Shown here: positions 1 to 9,534 of the stretch, piece after piece
Numbering within the stretch: the first letter of the stretch is position 1
How the letters are laid out: each line of letters opens with the position of its first letter
Assembly (NCBI GenBank): GCA_015709695.1
Contig: CP054183.1
Location: 248,001 to 312,000, forward strand
Direction: 5' to 3'
Length of the DNA stretch: 64,000 bases
Origin: Gammaproteobacteria bacterium
GTDB taxonomy: Bacteria > Pseudomonadota > Gammaproteobacteria > Steroidobacterales > GCA-2729495
Program-made: the position numbers and the translations under genes
The notes under the pieces: generated by a model
Told to the model about the DNA's origin: nothing
The model's database searches: none
Seen by the model: the letters and a program-made list of their open reading frames with translations, nothing else

Positions 1-165
1 TCATTGAAGCAACGCACCAACGGGCGGCCGCTCGCTCTGCTTGGCGCATCTCCGCGGCCTAACCGGAGCCGGGAATGACAACGCATTGTCAGCCCGCCCA
101 TCCCATTTCTTTCCGCTGAGTGATTGCGGCAGCCTTACGGAGGTGATGGCCGACAACGCGTAGTT

Positions 166-333
166 GTTATTCGCCGCATCGGCGGCCGCCTGTTCGACGC
201 CATCGGCCCGCACGCCGTGTTCGAGATGGTCGGCACCATCACCGTGCTAGTCGTGCTCTTCGGCCTCTGGGTGCGCTGGAAGGCGCCCGGGCCGCTGAAG
301 CCGGAGCGGGGCGGGGTGGAGCTGGGGGTCTGA
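166..333 (+). pseudogene. 3' remnant of an MFS transporter
   Basis: The plus-strand frame ending at the TGA at 331-333 reads as the last transmembrane helix and cytoplasmic tail of a major facilitator superfamily transporter: a GGRLFD-type turn, then a hydrophobic helix (VFEMVGTITVLVVLFGLW) and a basic tail. The same frame is closed by a TGA at 121-123, and none of the three plus frames further left looks like an MFS protein, so the rest of the gene is missing. The fragment overlaps the 3' end of the convergent antiporter gene by 87 bp, so that protein's last ~28 residues are antisense to this tail. Homology is judged from the pattern only. Confidence 0.5.
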
Positions 334-1764
334 GGCGGCCGGCGCCGCCGCGGTGTCGTGGAGCGTGCCAGCGGATTCACCGGCGCGATCGAGGGCCAGC
401 TTCAGCAGCACCGGCCCCAGCATCTCGTTGATGCCGACGACACCGACGGCCAGGGTGGCAAAGCCCGCGCCAAATTCGGGGAACTCGCGCACGATCACCA
501 GTGCCACGCCCAGCGCCAGCCCGGCCTGCGACACCATGCCCGACCAGCCCCAGCGGCGGATGAGCGGCGCATCGCCGGCGATGCGGCTGGCAGCCCGCGC
601 GGCCACCAGCGTCACGACGATACGCACGCCGGCCAGGACCAGCGCCACCGGCCAGATGGCGGCGAAGCCCGGCAGGTCGAGGTGCGCGCCGGCGGTGGCG
701 AAGAAGATCACGAAGACGATGGCGCCGGTGTGCTCCACGGCGTGCAGCAGCCGCTCGCCGCCCCGCGAGAAGTTCTGCACCGCGAACCCGGCCACCATGA
801 AGGCGAGCAGCGGGTCGAGGTGGACATACTTGAGCAGGGCCGACATCGGCAGGCCCAGCACCAGCAGGATCAGCAGCAGGCCGCGCCCGCTTTCATCCTC
901 CGCCGCGGGAATGGCGGATGCCGCTGCCGGGGCGCCGGAGGTGCTGGCGGCGACATTGCCGCCGTTGCGCCGCCGGCTGAACCACAGGTAGGTCGCGATG
1001 AGGACGCCCAGCGTGGTGCCCAGCGCCGTGCTGCCCAGTAGTTCGTGCCCCATTTCGGAAAAGATGGCGGGATCGAGGCCGGCAGAAGGGTCGATGCCGA
1101 GACGGGCCACCGCCAGGGCGACGGCCAGCAGCAGGATCACCACGATGTCCGACGACATGACGAAGGCCAGGGTCATTTCGCTCAACGGGCCCCGGGGCCG
1201 AAGCTGCGCGAACACGCCGAGCACGGCCGACGGGCTGCGGGTGGTCGCCAGCACGCCCCAGAGCAGGGCCACCATCAGCGTCGGCACCAGGCCCATGCCG
1301 TCGAGGAAGGGCAGGTGGCCGCGCAAGGCCACGAAGGTGCCGCCCACGACGACGATGATCGCCACGATCTGCAACAGATGGGCCCAGACGAGGCTGCGCG
1401 CGGCGCGGCGCAGGCTGTCGATGCGCAGCTCCGCGCCGCCGGCGAGCGCGATGAGCGCCAGCGCCAGCTCGTTGAGCACGCCGAGCCGTTCCACCGTGTC
1501 ATGGTCGACGAAGGCGAGCACATGCGGGCCGACGAGGATGCCCGCCAGCAGATAGCCGGTGAGGTGCGGCAGGCCGACGACTTCGGCCAGTTCGCTGACC
1601 AGCGTGCCGGCCAGCAGGAGCAGGCCGAGTCCGGCCACGGCCGCGGGGACGCCGGATTCCAAGGTGTCGTTCGCCTGTTGCACGCCCCAGGCCAGGGCCA
1701 GCGTGGCGAGCAGCATCAGCAGCTGCAGGAGGCGCACCGACCAGGGCTTGTCCGCGGCGCTCAT
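247..1764 (-). CDS. Kef/CPA2-type cation:proton antiporter
   Basis: Predicted inner-membrane monovalent cation/proton antiporter of 505 residues. It has a dozen hydrophobic segments, a GYLLAGILVGPH motif in the first third (typical of the Na_H_Exchanger fold of CPA2 proteins), an ATTRSPSA unwound-helix motif and a second half with FFATAGAHLDL. No C-terminal RCK/TrkA-N nucleotide-binding domain is present; instead there is a Pro/Ala-rich tail. The ATG at 1764 overlaps the stop of the upstream antiporter-like gene (ATGA), implying translational coupling; longer upstream starts would run back through that gene. Transported ion cannot be told from sequence. The tail overlaps an MFS remnant on the other strand. 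Confidence 0.8.
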   Translation of the reverse strand: MSAADKPWSVRLLQLLMLLATLALAWGVQQANDTLESGVPAAVAGLGLLLLAGTLVSELAEVVGLPHLTGYLLAGILVGPHVLAFVDHDTVERLGVLNELALALIALAGGAELRIDSLRRAARSLVWAHLLQIVAIIVVVGGTFVALRGHLPFLDGMGLVPTLMVALLWGVLATTRSPSAVLGVFAQLRPRGPLSEMTLAFVMSSDIVVILLLAVALAVARLGIDPSAGLDPAIFSEMGHELLGSTALGTTLGVLIATYLWFSRRRNGGNVAASTSGAPAAASAIPAAEDESGRGLLLILLVLGLPMSALLKYVHLDPLLAFMVAGFAVQNFSRGGERLLHAVEHTGAIVFVIFFATAGAHLDLPGFAAIWPVALVLAGVRIVVTLVAARAASRIAGDAPLIRRWGWSGMVSQAGLALGVALVIVREFPEFGAGFATLAVGVVGINEMLGPVLLKLALDRAGESAGTLHDTAAAPAASDPQLHPAPLRLQRPGRLPAHPEAEEHD

Positions 1765-2996
1765 GAAGGCCGCGCCGTCGTGCGCAGGGGCTCCCGCCGG
1801 CCCGTGGCCGGCCATTCGCCCGCACGCTGCAGCTCGCGGCGCAGCGCGGGCGGCCCGAGCAGCTCGCCGACGAGGATGGCAGCGAGGCAGCCCGCCAGCA
1901 CCAGTCGCCCGACCGGTCCCGGGAACTGAATCGCCACCACCACGCCCACGCAGAGGGTGACGGGTCCGCAGCCCATCAGTGCCAGGCCTGTCCAGGCAGT
2001 GGGCGCCACGGCAAGCTGCAGGTGCCGGCGCAGCACCGCCAGGGCCGGGAGCTTGATGGCCAGGCGCAGGGCCGGCACCAGTGCGACCACGATCCACAGG
2101 GCCTGGCCATCACGAAGGTCGAGCTGCGCGCCGGCCAGGGCCACCACCGGCAACAGCACGGGCCGCGCGGTGGAAGCCAGCATCGCCCGCAGCGAGGCGC
2201 CGTCGCGGGCCAGCAGGTTCAGCGTCACACCCATCACCGCGAGCGCCGCCGGCGCGGCCAGGCCGAGCAGCGCGGCCAGGCCGATGGCAATCAGCGCAGT
2301 GCCGAGCAGGATGCCCCAGCGCTCGGTCAGGCGGGTCTCCACCCGGGTGAGCGCGCCGGCCATGGCACCGGCAGCGATCCCCAGCCCCAGAGTGACCGCC
2401 AGCGCCAGCAGCGGCATGGCGTGTATCGCGGCACTCCCCGGCTGGGCGTCCAGGGCGAACAGCAGTGCCAGGCCGGCCAGCGGCACCATGTCGTCGGCGC
2501 TGGCGAGATCGCCCAGCGCATCGTGCAGCGGCCCGCCGGCCGCCAGCCGGTGCACACCCCAGAACAACGCCGTGCGGGCGGTCTCGCCGCCGGCGCAACC
2601 CAGCCCGATCGCGAGCAGCAGCCGCTCATTGTCATCGAGTGCCAGGAGCATCGGTCCCAGCCACCAGGCAACCAGGGCGATGGCCGCGAAACCGGCGAGG
2701 CTCAGCGCCAGGCCCAGCAGCAGGCGCGTTGCGGGGACGCGTCGCCGGTGGACATGGCCGAGTTCACTGCCCGCCAGCAGTGCCAGCCAGGAGGCGGCCA
2801 CCAGGGTCAGCGGCGCCAGGGCATCGAGTGTCGGACGGGTCACGGCACCGAGGCCGAGCGGACCGACGAGCATGCCCGCCAGCAGGAACTCGGTACCCGA
2901 GGGCAGGCCCGACGCGCGCTGCCCTGCCGGGCGGGCGAGCGCGCCGCCCGCCCAGGCGAGCGCCAGCAACCCGGCGAGGATGGCGTAGGGACTCAA
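1761..2996 (-). CDS. antiporter-like polytopic membrane protein
   Basis: About 411 residues, almost entirely hydrophobic helices, with an N-terminal FLLAGMLVGPLGLG motif that recalls the first repeat of CPA2 antiporters, so probably a divergent cation/proton antiporter subunit or paralogue of the gene that follows. The start is inferred: a TTG at 2996 lies in a TTGA overlap with the stop of the MscS-like gene, and no ATG or GTG lies between that stop and the first helix. The 3' end overlaps the next antiporter by 4 bp. Three consecutive 4-bp overlaps (MscS-like, this gene, Kef-like) point to one mRNA and perhaps one complex or a shared osmotic/ionic stress role. Confidence 0.65.
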   Translation of the reverse strand: MSPYAILAGLLALAWAGGALARPAGQRASGLPSGTEFLLAGMLVGPLGLGAVTRPTLDALAPLTLVAASWLALLAGSELGHVHRRRVPATRLLLGLALSLAGFAAIALVAWWLGPMLLALDDNERLLLAIGLGCAGGETARTALFWGVHRLAAGGPLHDALGDLASADDMVPLAGLALLFALDAQPGSAAIHAMPLLALAVTLGLGIAAGAMAGALTRVETRLTERWGILLGTALIAIGLAALLGLAAPAALAVMGVTLNLLARDGASLRAMLASTARPVLLPVVALAGAQLDLRDGQALWIVVALVPALRLAIKLPALAVLRRHLQLAVAPTAWTGLALMGCGPVTLCVGVVVAIQFPGPVGRLVLAGCLAAILVGELLGPPALRRELQRAGEWPATGRREPLRTTARPS

Positions 2997-4552
2997 GATG
3001 CAGCGCGACCGCGCCGGGCGGCTTCGAGCTCGGCCAGTGCGGCCCACAGGCAGGCCGAGCGCGCATCGTCGGCAGGGCTGCTGATGGCCAGTTCGAGCGT
3101 GGCCTGGGTCTCGCCGATTTCCACCAGGCGCACCGCCTCGCCGCTGCCGAGCGGTGCGAGGGCACGCGCCAGGCGTGCAGCCAGCCCGGGCGTGGCCAGC
3201 TCGCGTTCGACCGGCAGCGAGATGACGATGAGCGGCATGTGCCCGTGCCTGCGGAGCGGATGCAGCAGCCGCGCCAGGTGCGGTACCCGCAGTTCGCTGC
3301 CGGCGGCATCGCGCAGCGTCATCTCCAGCAGGCCGAGACGCACCACCTGTCCGCTGCAGCTGCCGATCTCGATGCAGTCGCCCACGGACAGCCAGCGGCC
3401 AAAGAGCGTGGCGATGCCCACCATGGCCGTGGCGGCCAGCGGCACGGTGGCCAGGGCCAGCGCCGCCAGCACCAGCAGGCCCATCCGCGGTGCCGCACCC
3501 TCGGTGTTGCCGGTGATGACCGGGGCGACCAGCAGCAGCGCCAGCACGACCAGTGCGATCTCGACCAGCGTGCCGGTGGGCGCCGCGAGGTCCCGCGGCA
3601 GCCAGCTGACGGGCGTGGTGCCGCGGGCCACCTCGCGGAAGAACAGCCGCACCGCGCGCAGCAGCAGCGCCAGGGTGAGCAGCGCGAAGATCAGGATCAC
3701 CAGCAGCGGCACCGCCGCCGCCACGCGCGAGGCGAGCGTGGCGAGGGGGCTGAGCAGGGCGCCGGTCAGCTGCCCGGTGAGGCTGCGCGTGCCCTCGAAC
3801 AGCGAGAAGGTGGCGATGAGCCAGGCATAGACCAGCCCCAGCAGGGCGATCCAGCGCCCGACCGCGACCCCCAGCGACAGCGCCGTGCGCACCGTGGCAC
3901 GCCCGAGCAGCTCGATGGCCCGCAGCCGCAGCGCCGGCACCTCCTCGGGCCGGGTTTCCAGCCAGTCCGCGGCACGATCGCACAGCTGCCAGGCCCGCCG
4001 CAGCAGGAAGACAGCCAGCACGGCGAACAGCACTGCGAGCGAGACGCCGAAAATGCCGCCGGCCACCGCACTGCGGGTGCGCTCCGCCTTGAGGGCGGCG
4101 CGGATTTCGGCGGCGATGCGATCGGCGTGCACGGCGAGGCTGGCGTCCCCCGCCAGTGCCGCATCCGCGGGCACCAGCTGCACGACAGGATGCGTGCCGA
4201 CATAGATCGCCGCGGCCCCGCCGACATGCTCGATGCGCACCTCCTCATCCCGGGTGCCGAGCACGTCGTGCAGCGCATCGTTGGCGGCGCGTGCCCGCAG
4301 CGCGGCGCTGCGCCCCGCGTACTCCGCACGCAGGCTGAAGACGACGGTATCACCCACGCGCACCTCGGCGGGTCTGGTCGCGGGTGCCGCGGCCGCCTCG
4401 ACCGCGGGCGGGGCGGCCTGCGGTGTGGCATCGGGAGCCTGTGCATGCGCCGCGGTCGCCAGCACGGCACAGGCCAGCAGGGCGATCACACTTCGTTGCA
4501 GTCGACGGTCCTGCCTGGCAGCGGGGGGAGGGTGGCGCGGGGTCAGCTCCAT
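2993..4552 (-). CDS. MscS-family mechanosensitive channel-like protein
   Basis: Predicted membrane channel of 519 residues. The ATG at 4552 is followed by a basic stretch and a signal-like helix (SVIALLACAVLATAAHAQA), then an Ala/Pro-rich linker, a soluble region, and five or more transmembrane helices. Residues after the helices resemble the MscS beta domain (GRWLSVGDCIEIG...GQVVRLGLLEMTLRDAAG), the part that follows the pore helix. The classic Gly/Ala-rich TM3 is only loosely recognisable. MscS proteins release solutes on membrane tension; this one is longer than E. coli MscS (286 aa) and could serve in ionic homeostasis with the two antiporter-like genes it overlaps downstream. Confidence 0.75.
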   Translation of the reverse strand: MELTPRHPPPAARQDRRLQRSVIALLACAVLATAAHAQAPDATPQAAPPAVEAAAAPATRPAEVRVGDTVVFSLRAEYAGRSAALRARAANDALHDVLGTRDEEVRIEHVGGAAAIYVGTHPVVQLVPADAALAGDASLAVHADRIAAEIRAALKAERTRSAVAGGIFGVSLAVLFAVLAVFLLRRAWQLCDRAADWLETRPEEVPALRLRAIELLGRATVRTALSLGVAVGRWIALLGLVYAWLIATFSLFEGTRSLTGQLTGALLSPLATLASRVAAAVPLLVILIFALLTLALLLRAVRLFFREVARGTTPVSWLPRDLAAPTGTLVEIALVVLALLLVAPVITGNTEGAAPRMGLLVLAALALATVPLAATAMVGIATLFGRWLSVGDCIEIGSCSGQVVRLGLLEMTLRDAAGSELRVPHLARLLHPLRRHGHMPLIVISLPVERELATPGLAARLARALAPLGSGEAVRLVEIGETQATLELAISSPADDARSACLWAALAELEAARRGRAAS

Positions 4553-4621
4553 ACGGGCCCTGTTCTCCGGACACGGCCCGCTGATTACACCACAGTCCGG
4601 CATGGACCGGTCCCGGCGGGA

Positions 4622-7183
4622 CTACAGCTTCTTCAGCTGATAGATCGCATCCAGCGCCTCGCGCGGCGACATGCGGTCCGGGTCCATCCGGCCGAGCGCC
4701 TCGCGCAGCGGGTCGGCGACCGGCGCTGGGCGCAGGTCGAGCTCGGCCTGCGGGCGCGGCTGGCGATGCTCGCGGGTCTGGCGTTCGAGTTCGGCGAGAT
4801 AGCTGCGCGCACGGCCAATCACGGTGCCGGGCACGCCGGCGAGCGAGGCGACCTGCAGCCCGTAGCTCTGGTTGGCCGGGCCGTCCCTGACCGTGTGCAT
4901 GAAGATCAGCTGCTCGCCATGGCTGGTGGCGTCGAGGTGCACGTTGGCGCAGCCGGGGACTTCCGCGGCCAGCGCGGTCAGCTCGAAGTAATGGGTGGCG
5001 AACAGCGTGAGGGCGCCGATGCGCTCGCCAATGAAGTGCGCCGCCGCCCAGGCCAGCGACAGGCCGTCGAAGGTGCTGGTGCCGCGGCCCACCTCGTCCA
5101 TCAGCACCAGGCTCTGCGCGGTGGCGTTGTTGAGGATGTTGGCGGTCTCGGTCATCTCCACCATGAAGGTCGAGCGGCCTCCCGCGAGATCGTCGGCGGC
5201 GCCGATGCGGGTGAAGATGCGGTCCAGAGGGCCGATGCGCGCGGCATCCGCCGGCACGAAGCTGCCGATGTGGGCGAGGATGGCGATCAGCGCGGTCTGG
5301 CGCATGTAGGTGGACTTGCCGCCCATGTTCGGCCCGGTGATCACCAGCAGCCGGCGGCCGGGGCCGAGCTCGAGGTCGTTGGCGATGAAGGGGCCCTCGA
5401 GGACCTGCTCGACGACCGGATGGCGGCCGGCGCGCAGCGAGAACACCGGCTCGGCGGTCAGCTCGGGCCGGCAGTAGCCGAGCTCCGCCGCGCGGCGCGC
5501 GAGGGTGTCGAGCACATCGGCCTCGGCGAGCGCCTCGGCCAGGCTGCGCAGCGCGGGCAGCACCGCCAGCAGGGCATCGAGAAGCTGCTCGTAGAGATCC
5601 TTCTCGCGGGCGAGCGCGCGCTCGCGCGCGGAGAGCACCTTGCCCTCGAATTCCTGGAGTTCCGCCGTCACGTAGCGCTCGGTCCCCTTGAGCGTCTGGC
5701 GGCGGATGTAGTCGGCCGGGGCGCTGGCGGCCTGGGCCCGCGTCAGCTCGATGTAGAAGCCGTGGATCCGGTTGTAGCCCACCTTCAGCGAGGGCAGGCC
5801 GGTGCGCTCGCGCTCGCGCCGCTCGAGGTCGAGGAGGTACTTGTCGGCATTGCCGGCGATGTCGCGCAGCTCGTCGAGCGCGGCATCGAAGCCGGCGGCG
5901 ATGACACCGCCGTCGCGGACCAGCATCGGCGGATTGTCGACCAGCGCGCGCTCGAGCAGCGCGCGTTCGCCGACATGCTCGCCCATGCGCCCCGCCAGCA
6001 TGGCCAGCAGCGGGGAATCGCAGGCGGCCAGTGCGGCGCGGACCTGCGGCAGGAGCTGCAGCGCGAGGCGCAGCTGCGCCAGGTCGCGCGGGCGCGCCGA
6101 ACGCATGGCGACGCGCGCGAGGATGCGCTCGAGGTCGCCGATGGCCCCGAGCGTATCGGCCAGCCCGGCGGGGGGCTGTGCCTGCAGCACCTCGAGCGCC
6201 TGATAGCGCCGGTTGAGCAGCGCCTGGTCGCGCAGCGGCCGGTTGATCCAGCGGCGCAGCAGCCGGCTGCCCATGGGAGTGGCGCAGTGGTCGAGCACGC
6301 CGGCCAGCGTGTGCCCGGCACGCCCGGCCAGGCTCGAGTCCAGCTCGAGGTTGCGCCGGGTGGCGGCATCCATCAGCAGCGCCTCGTCGCGATGCTCGGT
6401 GCTGATGCGTTCGACATGGGGCAGCGCGCTGCGCTGGGTGTCCTTGACGTACTGGAGCAGGCAGCCGGCGGCGCGCACCGCCTCGACCAGCTCCTCGCAG
6501 CCGAAGCCGGCGAGATCGCGCGTGCCCAGCTGCGCGCACAGCGTGCGCCGCGCGGCATCGGCCTCGAAGTGCCAGGGTGGACGCTCCTTCACGCCCTGCA
6601 GGCCGGCGGTGGCCGTCGTGCCTTCCTCGACCAGCACCTCCGCGGGCTTGAGCCGCTCGAGTTCGTTGGCCAGCTCGTCCTCGCGCGCCAGCTGGGTGAC
6701 GCAGAAGCGCCCGGCGGAGAGTTCCAGCCAGGCCAGGCCGATGGCATCGCGGCCGCGGCAGACCGCGGCGATGAGGTTGTCGCGCCGCGTCTCCAGCAGC
6801 GCCTCGTCGGTCAGCGTGCCGGGTGTCACCACGCGCACCACGCGGCGCTCCACCGGACCCTTCGCGGTGCGCGGGTCGCCGATCTGCTCGCAGAGGGCCA
6901 CCGATTCGCCCTGGCGGACGAGGCGCGCCAGGTAGCTCTCCGCGGCGTGACAGGGCACGCCCGCCATGGGAATCGGTGCGCCGGCGGACTGGCCGCGCGT
7001 GGTCAGCGTGATGTCGAGCAGCCGGGCGGCGCGGCGCGCATCCTCGAAGAACAGCTCGTAGAAGTCACCCATGCGGTAGAACAGCAGCATGTCGGGGAAT
7101 TCCGCCTTGATGCGCAGGTACTGCTGCATCACCGGCGTGTGCGCGGCGCTGTCGCTGGCGGGCTTCGGGTCGGGGCTGCTCAT
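4622..7183 (-). CDS. mutS: DNA mismatch repair ATPase MutS
   Basis: Full-length MutS of 853 residues, matching E. coli MutS (853). It recognises mismatches and small loops and recruits MutL. The mismatch-probing Phe-x-Glu is F41-Y-E43 in [12 protein letters not shown]. The connector, lever and clamp domains follow. Walker A is GPNMGGKST from residue 617, Walker [13 protein letters not shown] with D696/E697, and the family motif FATHYFELT lies just after. The C-terminal segment ([20 protein letters not shown]) matches the tetramerisation tail of gammaproteobacterial MutS. It is divergent from the glycosyltransferase at 7271, and its neighbourhood with pncC-recA is typical of this class. Confidence 0.97.
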   Translation of the reverse strand: MSSPDPKPASDSAAHTPVMQQYLRIKAEFPDMLLFYRMGDFYELFFEDARRAARLLDITLTTRGQSAGAPIPMAGVPCHAAESYLARLVRQGESVALCEQIGDPRTAKGPVERRVVRVVTPGTLTDEALLETRRDNLIAAVCRGRDAIGLAWLELSAGRFCVTQLAREDELANELERLKPAEVLVEEGTTATAGLQGVKERPPWHFEADAARRTLCAQLGTRDLAGFGCEELVEAVRAAGCLLQYVKDTQRSALPHVERISTEHRDEALLMDAATRRNLELDSSLAGRAGHTLAGVLDHCATPMGSRLLRRWINRPLRDQALLNRRYQALEVLQAQPPAGLADTLGAIGDLERILARVAMRSARPRDLAQLRLALQLLPQVRAALAACDSPLLAMLAGRMGEHVGERALLERALVDNPPMLVRDGGVIAAGFDAALDELRDIAGNADKYLLDLERRERERTGLPSLKVGYNRIHGFYIELTRAQAASAPADYIRRQTLKGTERYVTAELQEFEGKVLSARERALAREKDLYEQLLDALLAVLPALRSLAEALAEADVLDTLARRAAELGYCRPELTAEPVFSLRAGRHPVVEQVLEGPFIANDLELGPGRRLLVITGPNMGGKSTYMRQTALIAILAHIGSFVPADAARIGPLDRIFTRIGAADDLAGGRSTFMVEMTETANILNNATAQSLVLMDEVGRGTSTFDGLSLAWAAAHFIGERIGALTLFATHYFELTALAAEVPGCANVHLDATSHGEQLIFMHTVRDGPANQSYGLQVASLAGVPGTVIGRARSYLAELERQTREHRQPRPQAELDLRPAPVADPLREALGRMDPDRMSPREALDAIYQLKKL

Positions 7184-7270
7184 CGGGGACGCTATGGGAG
7201 GCTATTTGCGCACGGCGTGCAAGCCCCGCGACGGATTGACCGGCCCGGGTGCCGGCGGCAGAGTGCGCCG

Positions 7271-8362
7271 ATGCATGTCGTGCACCTGGAAACCGGCCGT
7301 CATCCCTATGGTGGCGCCCGCCAGGCCCTCGTCCTCATGCGCGGTCTCGAGGCCCGGGGCATGGAGGGCACGCTGGCCTGCACTGCCGGCGGGCAGCTGG
7401 CCGCCGAGGCGCGCCGCCTGGGCCTGGCCCTGCGCGAGCTGCCGATGCGCGGTGACCACGACCTCGGCTTCATCGGCCGCTTCACCGCGCTGCTGCGCGA
7501 GCTGCAGCCCGACCTCGTGCATGTGCACAGCCGTCGTGGCGCCGACTGGTTCGGCGGCCTCGCCGCGCGGCGCGCCGGCATCCCGGCCCTGCTCACACGC
7601 CGCGTGGACCGCGACGATGGGCCGCTGTCGCGGCTGAAGTACCGGCCCTACGGGCGGGTGGTGGCGATCTCCACGGCGATCCGCCGGCAGCTGGAGGCAG
7701 CGGGCCTGCGCGCGCCACGCCTGGCCCTGATCCGCAGCGCCGTGGAACCGGCGCTGCAGGAACCGGCGTGGTCGCGCGAGCGGCTGGCCCGGGAACTCTC
7801 CCTCGATCCGCGCTGCCAGCTGGTCGGCTGCGTCGCGCAGCTCATTCCCCGCAAGGGTCATGCCGAGCTGCTGCAGGCCTGGTGCGAGATCGCGGCCGCC
7901 TGTCCGCAGGCGCGGCTGCTGCTGTTCGGCCAGGGGCCGCTGGAGGCGTCCCTGCGCCGGCGGGTGCGCAGGCTGGGCCTGGAGCGCTCGGTGCTGTTCG
8001 CCGGCTTTCGCCCTGATCTCGCCTGCTTCCTCGGGCGGCTGGACGTGCTGGTCCACGCCGCGCGCGAGGAGGGCCTCGGCCTGGCGGTGCTGGAGGCCGA
8101 GGCCGCCGGCGTGCCGGTGGTGGCGTTTCGCGCCGGCGGCGTGCCGGAGATCGTGGCGGACGGGCGCACCGGTTACCTGGTCCGGGCGGGCGACGTGCAG
8201 GCCCTTGCCATCGCGCTCGGCGGCCTGCTGCAGAACGAGTCGCTGCGCCGGTCTCTCGGCGCCGCCGCCTGGGACTGGGTGGCGCGCGAGTTCCGCGTGG
8301 CCGACATGGTCGAGGCCTATTTGACCTTGTACCGCGATCTGGTCGAGACTCCGTCGCGTTGA
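7271..8362 (+). CDS. family-4 glycosyltransferase
   Basis: A 363-residue GT-B fold glycosyltransferase. The N-terminal Rossmann domain begins MHVVHLETGRHPYGGARQ, with the usual glycine-rich loop, and has LVHVHSRRGADW. The C-terminal nucleotide-sugar domain starts at about residue 190 (VGCVAQLIPRKGHAELLQAW) and carries the EEGLGLAVLEAEAAGVPVVAF E-x7-E motif and GGVPEIV. This is the layout of GT4 enzymes that extend lipopolysaccharide or other surface glycans; the acceptor is unknown. The ATG at 7271 is chosen because the open frame upstream runs antisense through mutS and the channel gene and shows no protein homology. Divergent from mutS, 36 bp ahead of pncC. Confidence 0.88.
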   Translation: MHVVHLETGRHPYGGARQALVLMRGLEARGMEGTLACTAGGQLAAEARRLGLALRELPMRGDHDLGFIGRFTALLRELQPDLVHVHSRRGADWFGGLAARRAGIPALLTRRVDRDDGPLSRLKYRPYGRVVAISTAIRRQLEAAGLRAPRLALIRSAVEPALQEPAWSRERLARELSLDPRCQLVGCVAQLIPRKGHAELLQAWCEIAAACPQARLLLFGQGPLEASLRRRVRRLGLERSVLFAGFRPDLACFLGRLDVLVHAAREEGLGLAVLEAEAAGVPVVAFRAGGVPEIVADGRTGYLVRAGDVQALAIALGGLLQNESLRRSLGAAAWDWVAREFRVADMVEAYLTLYRDLVETPSR

Positions 8363-8397
8363 CCGATCATGCCGGCAGCAAGGCAGGCAGACCGCCC

Positions 8398-8898
8398 ATG
8401 ACCGACTTCGACGCCCGGTCCACCGAGCTCGTGCAGCGCATCGCCGCGGCGCTCGCTGCCAAGAGTGCGCGCCTCGCCGTGGCGGAGTCCTGCACCGGCG
8501 GCTGGATCGCCAAGGCACTGACCGACCAGCCGGGCAGCTCCGCCTGGTTCGGCTACGGCTTCGTCACCTACAGCGACGAGGCCAAGCAGGCGCTGCTCGG
8601 CGTCAGCGCCGAGACGCTGGCGGTGCGCGGGGCGGTGAGCACCGATGTCGCCGAACAGATGGCCACCGGTGCCCGGCTCGCCAGCGCCGCCGAGATCGCG
8701 GTGGCGGTGACCGGCATCGCCGGCCCCGGCGGCGGCACCGCGGACAAGCCGGTGGGAACGGTGTGCTTTGCCTGGGCCGGGCCGGGCGTGCAGCTCATCA
8801 GCCAGGTGCAGCGTTTCAGCGGCGACCGCGATGCCGTGCGCCGCCAGGGCGTGATCGCCGCGCTGGAGGGCGTGCTGGTCCAGCTGACCGCGCCGTGA
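8398..8898 (+). CDS. pncC: nicotinamide-nucleotide amidase (CinA C-terminal family)
   Basis: A 166-residue stand-alone CinA C-terminal domain, the size of E. coli PncC. It deamidates nicotinamide mononucleotide to nicotinate mononucleotide in pyridine nucleotide salvage. Family motifs are present: AVAESCTGGWIAKALTD near residue 27-45 with the catalytic-region Ser, GYGFVTYSDEAKQALLGV, AVTGIAGPGGGTADKPVGTV and FSGDRDAVRRQ near the end. The ATG at 8398 lies 35 bp after the glycosyltransferase stop. The stop overlaps the next start (GTGA). Location just upstream of recA is conserved in gammaproteobacteria. Confidence 0.95.
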   Translation: MTDFDARSTELVQRIAAALAAKSARLAVAESCTGGWIAKALTDQPGSSAWFGYGFVTYSDEAKQALLGVSAETLAVRGAVSTDVAEQMATGARLASAAEIAVAVTGIAGPGGGTADKPVGTVCFAWAGPGVQLISQVQRFSGDRDAVRRQGVIAALEGVLVQLTAP

Positions 8899-9434
8899 AG
8901 GGCGCAGCTGCGCCGGCCCGACGCCTGTTCTTCGCACTCTGGCCCGATCCGCCGGTCCGTGAGGCGCTGTGGCGGGAAACCCGGGAGGCGGTGCGTCGTT
9001 GCGGGGGTCAGCCGGTGCCGCCGGACAACCTGCACCTGACCCTGCTGTTTCTCGGCCAGGTTGCCGAAGCACGGCAGGCGACGCTGGTGGCCGCGGTGCG
9101 CCAGCTGGCGGCACCCCGGGTCGAACTCGTGATGGACCGCTATGGCTGGTTCGCGGCCGCGCGCGTGCTGTGGCTCGGCTGCGGCGAGGTGCCGGCCGCA
9201 CTCGGGTCGCTCGCCCGCGATCTCGCCGGACTGGCCACCGCAGCGGGCCTGCGAGCCGATCCGCGTCCATTCCAGCCGCATGTAACTCTTGCGCGCAAGT
9301 TGCGGAATCCAGCCGATCTTGCGCCACCGCGGCCGGTGACCTGGCGCGCCAGCGGCTTCGTGCTGGCCGAATCGCTGGCCGGTCCCGCCGGCCCGCACTA
9401 CGAACTGCGGGCCCGGTTCGCCGATTCCCGATGA
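8895..9434 (+). CDS. thpR: RNA 2',3'-cyclic phosphodiesterase (2H family)
   Basis: A 179-residue 2H phosphoesterase, starting at GTG 8895 inside the pncC stop. The N-terminus [17 protein letters not shown] is typical of ThpR/LigT proteins, and both catalytic H-x-T motifs are visible: HLTLLFLG in the first half and HVTLARK in the second. The family hydrolyses RNA 2',3'-cyclic phosphates to 2'-phosphates and shows RNA-ligase-like activity in vitro. Coupled translation with pncC is suggested by the 4-bp overlap; recA follows after 100 bp with its own leader. Confidence 0.92.
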   Translation: MKGAAAPARRLFFALWPDPPVREALWRETREAVRRCGGQPVPPDNLHLTLLFLGQVAEARQATLVAAVRQLAAPRVELVMDRYGWFAAARVLWLGCGEVPAALGSLARDLAGLATAAGLRADPRPFQPHVTLARKLRNPADLAPPRPVTWRASGFVLAESLAGPAGPHYELRARFADSR

Positions 9435-9465
9435 ACAGGCGGCTTTCGCTGGGTCACCGGCTGAG

Positions 9466-9483
9466 CCACATCTGTGGAATAAT
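9466..9483 (+). promoter_or_regulatory. candidate recA operator/promoter
   Basis: A perfect small palindrome CCACA-TC-TGTGG (9466-9477) abuts an AATAAT box (9478-9483) about 50 bp before the recA ATG. The position fits an operator overlapping a -10 element, as expected for SOS control of recA, but the palindrome does not match the E. coli LexA consensus CTG-N10-CAG and no convincing -35 is seen. Assignment as a LexA-type site is an inference. Confidence 0.3.
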
Positions 9484-9534
9484 CCTTGCCATTCCCCACG
9501 ACAGGCGGCGACACCCGGTCGCCACGGAAAATTC

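Noticed and set aside
2465-7270. 1602 open plus-strand codons antisense to the antiporter, MscS and mutS genes, in frame with the glycosyltransferase
   Set aside because: Long open antisense frames are expected in GC-rich DNA; composition is Arg/Gln/Gly/Pro-rich without motifs, and the real start is the ATG at 7271.
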